From positions 1 through 10,160 of the forward strand of contig JAKORQ010000076.1 of the NCBI GenBank assembly GCA_029777755.1: 10,160 bases of DNA, given 5' to 3'. Of the stretch, positions 4,727 to 10,160 are shown one piece after another (the stretch's first letter is position 1; each line of letters begins with the position of its first letter). Made by a program: the position numbers and the translations under genes. The stretch comes from Planctomycetota bacterium. GTDB taxonomy: Bacteria > Planctomycetota > Phycisphaerae > Tepidisphaerales > Tepidisphaeraceae. The notes under the pieces are model-generated. The model made no database searches and was not told the origin of the DNA. It saw only the letters and a list, made by a program, of their open reading frames with translations.

Positions 4727-6334
4727 TCACTTCCCCCCGGCCCGGCGTTCCATCTCCAGTTGGCGCAGCGCCACCCTGCGTGTCTTGCCGCTGATCGTCT
4801 TGGGCAGTGCGGGGATGAACTCGATCTGTCGCGGGTACTTGTATGGGGCGGTCACCTTCTTGCAGTGGCTCTGGATGTCCTTCTTCAGGTGGTCGTCTGG
4901 ATGGTATCCCTGCCGCAAGACTATGAAGGCCTTTACCACCTCGCCGCGCAGTTCATCGGGAACGCCAATCGCCGCACACTCAAGCACGGCCGGGTGCGTC
5001 AGCAGCGCATCCTCCACCTCGGTGGGTCCGATGCGATAGCTCGATGAATTGATCACATCATCCGAGCGACCGCAGAACCAGAGATAGCCTTCCGCATCGC
5101 AGCGGCCGGTATCGCCGGTGAGATAGTATCCGTTGATGAAGCGGTCGGCCGTTTCCTGCGGGCTGTTCATGTACTCCTTGAACAGCCCCACTGGTCGCCT
5201 CGGCGAAACGGCGATCGCGATGTTCCCCTCCGTATTCGGTGGCAGCGGCCGGCCGAGATTGTCCACGATGCGCACATCGTAACCGGGCGTAGGCTTGCCC
5301 ATGGAGCCTGGCCGAATCTCTTCATTTCTGTTCCGCAGATTTGCCACGCAGCAGACCGTCTCCGTCTGGCCGTACCCCTCGTAGATGCGCAGTCCCGTGC
5401 CGTTCATCCACGCCTCATAGACCGGGACATTAAGCGCCTCGCCGGCCGACACGCAGTGCCGCAACGTCTTGAACGGCTGAAGCTCCTTTCGCACCAGCAG
5501 CCGCAGCGCCGTCGCCGGAGCACAGAACACCGAGATGGGATACTCCCCCAGGTGGCGCAGCACGGTCCCGGGATCGAACTTGCCGCGCATGTCGAGAACG
5601 AATACGCACGCTCCCATCAGCATCGGGCCAAACATATTCGACCAGGCTGTCTTGCCCCAACCGGTGTCGGCCAGCGCCCAGATGACATCATCAGGCCGCA
5701 GATCAAGCCAGTGTCCACCGGTGATGGCATGGGCGATACCGTAGCTGGCCTGAGTGTGCAGCACCATCTTGGCATCGCCGGTGGTTCCGCTGGTGAAGTA
5801 GATGATTGCCTTGTCGTCGCTGCGCGTGCGTTCCGGCGGCATGTCATCACGCGCCTGCTCCACGCCGTGGTCGAAGTCCACCCACCCCGGCCGATTGGCT
5901 CCGGCAAGGATGCGGATGCCCTCGAAGTCGACGACCTTGTCCATGCAATCAAGGTCAGTGATGATCGCCTTGGCCCCGGAGACACGCAGCCGGCCGGATA
6001 CGTCTGCGGCCGTCAGGAGTGGCGTCCCCGGAATCGGAACCGCGCCCAGCCGGATCAGCCCCAGCACCGCGATCCACCATTGCGGGATGCGCTGCGTGAT
6101 CACCATCACGTGATCGCCCTTGCCGATCCCCAGGTCGCTGAAGAACGCCGCCGACTTGGCCGCCTGGCGAGCCAGCATCGCGTAAGTGAAGCGCAGTTCT
6201 CGGCCATCCTCCGACACCCACCATAGCGCCGGCGACTCAGGCCTGAGCCGCGCCCACTTTCCCAGGCCGTCTGTGACAAAGTTGAAGTATTCTGGTACTG
6301 CGGCCTGGCCGGTCGCGATCGCAATTACGTCCAT
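4727..6334 (-). CDS. AMP-forming acyl-CoA synthetase, medium-chain (ACSM/MACS) type
   Basis: This is an ATP-dependent enzyme activating a carboxylic acid to an acyl-adenylate and then to the CoA thioester. The 535-residue protein shows the ANL superfamily core motifs in order: YFTSGTTGDAKMV (179-191, ATP phosphate loop), GYGQTE (320-325), YLTGDTGRCDAEGY (404-417), GRSDDVINSSSYRIGP (422-437, hinge) and PKTISGKTRR (511-520) with Lys517, the adenylation lysine that protein acetylases commonly modify. Length and the WALADTGWGKTAWSNMFGP segment (219-237) resemble the medium-chain/ACSM branch more than acetyl-CoA synthetase, which is longer. The substrate (medium-chain fatty acid, benzoate-like or branched acid) cannot be read from the sequence. 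It is transcribed alone, from a promoter that touches the start codon. Confidence 0.93.
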   Translation of the reverse strand: MDVIAIATGQAAVPEYFNFVTDGLGKWARLRPESPALWWVSEDGRELRFTYAMLARQAAKSAAFFSDLGIGKGDHVMVITQRIPQWWIAVLGLIRLGAVPIPGTPLLTAADVSGRLRVSGAKAIITDLDCMDKVVDFEGIRILAGANRPGWVDFDHGVEQARDDMPPERTRSDDKAIIYFTSGTTGDAKMVLHTQASYGIAHAITGGHWLDLRPDDVIWALADTGWGKTAWSNMFGPMLMGACVFVLDMRGKFDPGTVLRHLGEYPISVFCAPATALRLLVRKELQPFKTLRHCVSAGEALNVPVYEAWMNGTGLRIYEGYGQTETVCCVANLRNRNEEIRPGSMGKPTPGYDVRIVDNLGRPLPPNTEGNIAIAVSPRRPVGLFKEYMNSPQETADRFINGYYLTGDTGRCDAEGYLWFCGRSDDVINSSSYRIGPTEVEDALLTHPAVLECAAIGVPDELRGEVVKAFIVLRQGYHPDDHLKKDIQSHCKKVTAPYKYPRQIEFIPALPKTISGKTRRVALRQLEMERRAGGK

Positions 6335-6343
6335 AGGCCGGGG

Positions 6344-6371
6344 ATTCTAACACCGGACAAAACTGTCTCAA
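6344..6371 (-). promoter_or_regulatory. Predicted promoter of the acyl-CoA synthetase gene
   Basis: TTGAGA (6371-6366, 5 of 6), a 16-nt spacer and TAGAAT (6349-6344, 5 of 6) form the best promoter in the window. Only 9 nt separate the -10 from ATG 6334, so the transcript would begin 0-3 nt before the start codon, and no Shine-Dalgarno is present. I infer a leaderless mRNA. C7 (6379-6385) and C9 (6416-6424) runs on the plus strand lie just upstream. Confidence 0.6.
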
Positions 6372-6449
6372 AACGCCACCCCCCCGTTTGCCGGCCGTCT
6401 GTCAGGCAGGAATCTCCCCCCCCCACTGGCAGCCGACCGATCACATGAC

Positions 6450-8429
6450 TTACTCCATCTGCTCGAACATGGCCTCCTGGTATTGCACCCAAGCGGCCAT
6501 TCGCTTCTTGGCCTGCTCCAGTTCCTCGGGCAAGAGCGTAGGCGCCAGGTCATTCTTCTCCTCCGCGTCACTCGCCAGGTCGTACACCTCGCAGCGATCC
6601 TCCTCCGCCAGATAGATGTACTTGCGGCTGCCTTCGCGGTAACCAAACCAAGCCCCCGACCAGGGCGCCAAGAAGTAGGTTCGCTGGCTCCTGTTGCCTG
6701 CCAGAAGACTGCGCCCCTGCCAGTCGGCCGGCAGATCCAGCCCCAGGATATGCAGGATCGTCGGCGCCACATCAACCATGCTGCCTACGGTCTGGTCCAT
6801 CTCTCCGCTGAACAGCCGCGGCTGGATCATCAACAGCGGCACGCGCACGTTCTCCTCGTAGATTCGGCTGCCGTGGCCATACTGGCCGTGCTGGCCAAAC
6901 GCCTGCCCGTGGTCTCCCACCAGCACGACCAGCGTCGAGTCCAGCATGCCCATCTCCTGAAGTTCGCGCAGGATCTTGCCGATCACCGCATCGCTTTCGC
7001 GGATGGCATTGAGGTATCGGTTCTGCATCTCGCCGACGCCCTCGAACGGCTGCGCTGGCTCCATGTTGAAGTAGGGATAGTGCGTCTGCCCCGTCCACAT
7101 GATGGCGAAGAACGGCCGGCCCTCTTCCGCGGTGCTCCTAATCCAGGCGAGTGTTGCCTCGCCCAGCTGTTGATCGTCGGTCGCGTCGAGGAACGGCATC
7201 GGCTCCGCGCTGGGACAGGTCGGCTTGCCGTCCCCCATGGTGCGATAGTCGTTCACCGCATCAAACTTCCGGTTCTCGAGAAACCCCTCGGCATTCCCGA
7301 AACGCAGGTCGGCCGCATAAAACATCCCGGTGCGGTAGCCACGCTGGCTGAGGATGGCGCTGAGGCTGGATATCCGGGCATCCGCGTGCTCCTGCGTCTC
7401 CAGCAGATAGCTGGGCGTCGGGTATCGCGAGCAGAGCAGCGAGAACATGGTTTTATTGGTATTGGGCGCATTGGCGTAAATGCTGGCGAAGATGCGCGTG
7501 TGCCTGCGCCACTGGTCCAGTTCCGGCGTCACCGCGTACGGCGACCCATACACCGGTAGATACTGCGCTGCCACCGACTCCAGCACGATCAGCAGCACGT
7601 TCTTCACCGCGCCCCGTTCAGTCGTGACTGGCGGCAGCGGCGGGTCCTGGCGTTGCCCCACGGGCAGGAAGTCGTCGTGGCCGACGTCGGTGGCCATGCT
7701 GAAGATCAGCGGACGATTCCGATTGAGCAGCGAATCGGCAAACGCCACCACCGGATTTCGCAGCATGGGGGAGTAGAAATCGCCGACCGTCCACCATGCC
7801 AGGGGAAGGTAGCATCCCACCGTCGCCAGCCCGCACCACTTCAGGTATCGCCTCCAGCGGGGCCGGGCGGAGAGCCGCTTGAGCGCCCACGAGATGAACA
7901 GCCCCAGTGCGCCAAACGTCGCAAGCGCCGCGCCCGCAAAGCAGAACACCTCGGCCGACACCGCGGCCAGCACGGCTTCAAATGCATCCAAGCCATTGAG
8001 AAAACCGGAGTTGTACAGCCACGGCCAGTTCAGCGGCTGTCCGAGCATCTTCACGATGGGCACGTTCACCATCGCCCACAGCAGCGAAAGCACGCTCATC
8101 AGGACGTAGCACCCGCCGATGAGTGCCCGCACCCAGCGCCTCTGGCAGGCCCACAGCAGCGCCAGGCACGCAGTCGCCAGCCCCATGACATACAGCAGGT
8201 CAAGATAGGAGCCGGCGATCACCATCCAGGCATGCTTCTGGGGACTGCTCAGCCAGTACCAGCCATAGCCCATCGCGTGGCCGCGGATGGGGATCAGCAC
8301 CAGCCAGAGCGCCAGCGCCCAGGCGGCCACCGCGCGCAGGGGCAGCCTTCCAGGCCGGGACACTAGCTCCTGCTGATACGCCTCGTCTTCCACCGCAAGG
8401 CGGCCTGACTGGTCCATCTCTATCGACAC
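6450..8429 (-). CDS. Membrane-anchored LtaS/sulfatase-superfamily phosphotransferase-like protein
   Basis: The 659-residue protein (GTG start) has about five hydrophobic segments (roughly 31-49, 67-93, 101-123, 151-181, 198-215), then an alkaline-phosphatase-superfamily domain (about 276-625) expected outside the membrane. This is the layout of LtaS, OpgB and related phosphoglycerol or phosphoethanolamine transferases. Visible motifs are NVLLIVLES (metal-binding Glu284), PNTNKTMFSLLCSRYP (322-337) and VGDHGQAFGQHGQYGHGS (504-521; Asp506, His507). The position used by Cys or Ser in sulfatases holds Thr324, with Thr327 next to it, so a formylglycine sulfatase is unlikely and a Thr nucleophile is inferred. 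I chose GTG 8429 because AAGGGAAGG lies just upstream; ATG 8417 is an alternative, and the open frame to 8564 adds a stretch with no family likeness. The substrate is unknown. Confidence 0.85.
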   Translation of the reverse strand: MSIEMDQSGRLAVEDEAYQQELVSRPGRLPLRAVAAWALALWLVLIPIRGHAMGYGWYWLSSPQKHAWMVIAGSYLDLLYVMGLATACLALLWACQRRWVRALIGGCYVLMSVLSLLWAMVNVPIVKMLGQPLNWPWLYNSGFLNGLDAFEAVLAAVSAEVFCFAGAALATFGALGLFISWALKRLSARPRWRRYLKWCGLATVGCYLPLAWWTVGDFYSPMLRNPVVAFADSLLNRNRPLIFSMATDVGHDDFLPVGQRQDPPLPPVTTERGAVKNVLLIVLESVAAQYLPVYGSPYAVTPELDQWRRHTRIFASIYANAPNTNKTMFSLLCSRYPTPSYLLETQEHADARISSLSAILSQRGYRTGMFYAADLRFGNAEGFLENRKFDAVNDYRTMGDGKPTCPSAEPMPFLDATDDQQLGEATLAWIRSTAEEGRPFFAIMWTGQTHYPYFNMEPAQPFEGVGEMQNRYLNAIRESDAVIGKILRELQEMGMLDSTLVVLVGDHGQAFGQHGQYGHGSRIYEENVRVPLLMIQPRLFSGEMDQTVGSMVDVAPTILHILGLDLPADWQGRSLLAGNRSQRTYFLAPWSGAWFGYREGSRKYIYLAEEDRCEVYDLASDAEEKNDLAPTLLPEELEQAKKRMAAWVQYQEAMFEQME

Positions 8430-8711
8430 GTCACCTTCCCTTACATTTCGCACACCGACCGGGGCATCGAACGTCCCAAACACGTCGGCAGTCGACCAAC
8501 ACGCAATGGTACTACCGGTCAACAAGCAGCGCCCTCGCCACGAGAGCCTCTTCATAATACGCAAAGTAGGGCTCCTGCCCCGCGAGCCTCTTTATCACTA
8601 GAGCAAACATCCCCCAGACACCACATGACGCGGCAGCTCTCCGGTACTCCAGCCCCCGCCTGCCCAGGGACCTTGAGGCAAGGCCCCCACTGCGCCATTC
8701 GTAGCCGGCAT
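8430..8711. other. Divergent intergenic region between the LtaS-like gene and corA
   Basis: About 300 nt without a supported gene. The left part remains open in the LtaS-like frame up to 8564 but shows no signal or domain. I see no strong promoter for the minus-strand gene; TATTAT at 8559-8554 on the minus strand is a possible -10 without a good -35. A 9-nt direct repeat, GAGCCTCTT, occurs at 8543-8551 and 8584-8592 within a loosely similar 20-nt context. Nothing else recognisable. Confidence 0.5.
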
Positions 8712-8741
8712 TTGCCCGAAAGTGCAGGACTCCGGTAGAGT
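8712..8741 (+). promoter_or_regulatory. Possible promoter of corA, abutting the start codon
   Basis: TTGCCC (8712-8717, 4 of 6), an 18-nt spacer and TAGAGT (8736-8741, 4 of 6). The ATG at 8748 lies 6 nt beyond the -10, which would make the transcript leaderless. Matches are only moderate, so it is tentative. Confidence 0.35.
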
Positions 8742-8747
8742 ATGCAA

Positions 8748-9746
8748 ATGCTGACGGCATTCATCAGGTATGGAGATGGTCGGGTATCCACCCGCACCGA
8801 CAACGCCGCGCTGGTCGAGGCACTGCGCGATCCCAAGGCCGTCTTCTGGCTCGATATCGCCAAACCCACCGACGAGGAATACGCCATCCTCGACGATGTC
8901 TTCGGCTTCCATCCGCTGGCCATCGAGGACACCATGGTCTACTCCCAGCGGCCCAAGATCGAGAGCTACAACCACATCGGCGACGCCAACCGGCATGGCT
9001 ACTTCTACATGGTCATCCACGGCCCGGACCTGAGCCACTTCAAGGAGAACCTGCGCACCAACGAGCTGGACATGTTCGTGTCGCAGAACTACCTCATAAC
9101 CATCCACGATGAGCCGGTGCGGTCGATCGACTATCTCCAGATGCGCGCCAAGATGGATGCCCGCGTGGTGCTGGAAAACGGCATCGACATGCTGCTGCAC
9201 TCCATCCTCGATCACCTGGTGGACAACTACACGCCAATCCTCGACTACTTCCAGGAGGCACTGGAGGAACTGGAGGAGGCGGCCACCAACGATCCGCGGC
9301 CAGGCCTGCTCACCGAGATCTCCGCGAAGAAAAAGGACTTGCTCAATCTCCGCCGCAGCATCAGCCCGCAGCGCGACGTATTGGCGCAGCTCACCCGCGG
9401 CGAAGTACCTTTCATCCGCGAGACGGCCAGGATCTACCTGCGTGACGTGCTGGACCACCTGGTGCGGGCTGTCGAAATGATCGAGCTGTATCGCGACATG
9501 GTCATGGGTATCCGCGATATCTACATGAGCAGCATCAACAACCACCTGAACCAGATCATGAAGACGCTGACCATCATCAGCGTCATCGCCCTTCCCATGA
9601 CGGTGGTCACCAGCTTCTTCGGGATGAACTTCGTGGAGACATCCCCCTACCTCTACGGCAAAGCAGGCCTGGTGATCATGACGCTGATCATGTTCGGCGT
9701 GCCGATAGCCCTGCTGGTGGTATTCTGGCGGATGAGATGGCTGTAA
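8748..9746 (+). CDS. corA: CorA-family divalent cation (Mg/Co) transporter
   Basis: CorA proteins are homopentameric inner-membrane channels for Mg2+ and Co2+, gated by cytoplasmic Mg2+ binding. The 332-residue protein has a large N-terminal cytoplasmic alpha/beta domain (about 1-150), long helices forming the funnel (about 150-270), and two C-terminal transmembrane segments (about 271-291 and 306-326). The signature GMN follows the first (FFGMNF, residues 292-294). The C-terminus WRMRWL is short and basic, as usual in the family. Two start codons are possible, ATG 8742 and ATG 8748. I prefer 8748, because MLTAFIRYGDGR looks like family N-termini and 8742 directly abuts the possible -10. No convincing Shine-Dalgarno is seen. 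It is convergent with the glycosyltransferase gene, 15 nt apart. Ion preference (Mg, Co, Ni or Zn efflux) cannot be decided here. Confidence 0.93.
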   Translation: MLTAFIRYGDGRVSTRTDNAALVEALRDPKAVFWLDIAKPTDEEYAILDDVFGFHPLAIEDTMVYSQRPKIESYNHIGDANRHGYFYMVIHGPDLSHFKENLRTNELDMFVSQNYLITIHDEPVRSIDYLQMRAKMDARVVLENGIDMLLHSILDHLVDNYTPILDYFQEALEELEEAATNDPRPGLLTEISAKKKDLLNLRRSISPQRDVLAQLTRGEVPFIRETARIYLRDVLDHLVRAVEMIELYRDMVMGIRDIYMSSINNHLNQIMKTLTIISVIALPMTVVTSFFGMNFVETSPYLYGKAGLVIMTLIMFGVPIALLVVFWRMRWL

Positions 9747-9761
9747 TGGCCGGGTCGACCG

Positions 9762-10160
9762 TCAGGCGGCACTGGTGGTAACGGTGGCCTCGGCTGAGGT
9801 TTCTGCCTGCTGCTTGTGCTGGTTCATCTTCCACATCGCGTACAGAGTGCCGAAACCAACATAAAAGTAGCCGCAGGCGAAGATGATCAGGAATGGAATC
9901 CCCGCCAGCCCGCTGATGCCCACCTCATCAGGCCACTGCACATATGCCAAGATCGCTTTGTAGAGGCAGAAGGTCGTGTATACACCGAAGGCGATCTCCA
10001 CCAGCGGCTGCCAGAGCCGCTTCGCGGCGAAGACGCCCTCGCGCCGCCAGCCCTTCGTTGGACCATTGCCCACCACGCCGTACTTGGGCGTGCGGACAAA
10101 CTCGCTTTCCTCGCCGCGCAGCGATGACCAGATCGCCTCGATAAGGGCCCGGGTGTTGTT
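9762..10160 (-). CDS. Family 2 glycosyltransferase (cellulose-synthase-like), C-terminal part
   Basis: The frame is open through the right edge, giving 132 C-terminal residues; the catalytic D,D,D,QxxRW domain lies outside the window. The segment NNTRALIEAIWSSLRG (1-16) followed by EFVRTPKYGV (20-29) is the typical linker after the catalytic domain of processive, membrane-bound GT2 enzymes related to cellulose or glucomannan synthases. Two hydrophobic helices follow (about 54-74 and 87-110), then a short polar tail. GTG or ATG codons near 10076 give a shorter reading, but the conserved linker upstream shows the gene continues. The product polysaccharide is unknown; ugd elsewhere in the window could supply a precursor, but linkage is not shown. 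Confidence 0.75.
   Translation of the reverse strand, partial: NNTRALIEAIWSSLRGEESEFVRTPKYGVVGNGPTKGWRREGVFAAKRLWQPLVEIAFGVYTTFCLYKAILAYVQWPDEVGISGLAGIPFLIIFACGYFYVGFGTLYAMWKMNQHKQQAETSAEATVTTSAA

Noticed and set aside
5456..6226. 256-residue plus-strand open frame opposite the acyl-CoA synthetase
   Set aside because: All core ANL motifs lie on the other strand; this frame has low-complexity His/Arg composition.
8430..8564. N-terminal extension of the LtaS-like protein to ATG 8564
   Set aside because: The extra 45 residues contain no hydrophobic segment or motif, and a better ribosome binding site precedes GTG 8429.
8598..9545. 315-residue minus-strand open frame opposite corA
   Set aside because: It overlaps almost all of corA, is rich in Val/His/Asp typical of antisense frames, and has no family motif.

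Overview
This looks like a chromosomal housekeeping segment of a GC-rich, Gram-negative-type bacterium. I see no transposase, phage gene, tRNA, rRNA or CRISPR. The phylum cannot be fixed by reading alone. The type I-beta DAHP synthase, the long exonuclease VII large subunit, the LtaS/sulfatase-like membrane protein, the cellulose-synthase-like glycosyltransferase and a CACAGAG-type dispersed hairpin repeat would fit an environmental lineage such as Planctomycetota, Verrucomicrobiota or Acidobacteriota, but this is a guess.

Layout from left to right: the tail of a glutaredoxin-like protein (+, 2-112); DAHP synthase aroF (-, 197-1219) preceded by a long, structured leader (1220-1483); xseA (-, 1564-3069) directly downstream of UDP-glucose 6-dehydrogenase (-, 3074-4447), only 4 nt apart; a noncoding stretch with a dispersed inverted repeat (4637-4709); a medium-chain acyl-CoA synthetase (-, 4727-6334); a membrane-anchored LtaS/sulfatase-superfamily enzyme (-, 6450-8429); a divergent intergenic region; a CorA-type divalent cation transporter (+, 8748-9746); and, convergent with it, the C-terminal end of a family 2 glycosyltransferase (-, running off the right edge).

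The most interesting element is the leader of aroF, the gene for the first step of aromatic amino acid synthesis. Reading toward aroF, it holds a promoter, a 28-codon peptide with the run YGFFWFTGYFY (8 of 11 residues aromatic), a 13-bp antiterminator and a mutually exclusive 13-bp terminator hairpin followed by a T-rich stretch. This is a textbook ribosome-mediated attenuator sensing Phe, Tyr and Trp. After the terminator comes a second small ORF with its own good ribosome binding site. It begins MHRYWRYVFF, again rich in aromatics, and its stop codon overlaps the aroF start. The arrangement suggests two stacked peptide-based controls, transcriptional then translational, on an enzyme that also carries an N-terminal domain of a known feedback-regulatory type.

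Three predicted promoters (aroF leader, acyl-CoA synthetase, corA) lie so close to the start codon that the mRNAs would be leaderless or nearly so, while ugd, the second aroF uORF and aroF itself have clear Shine-Dalgarno sequences. Cell-envelope functions (UDP-glucuronate supply, glycosyltransferase, LtaS-like transferase) are scattered among unrelated metabolic genes, so I infer no single pathway for the window.
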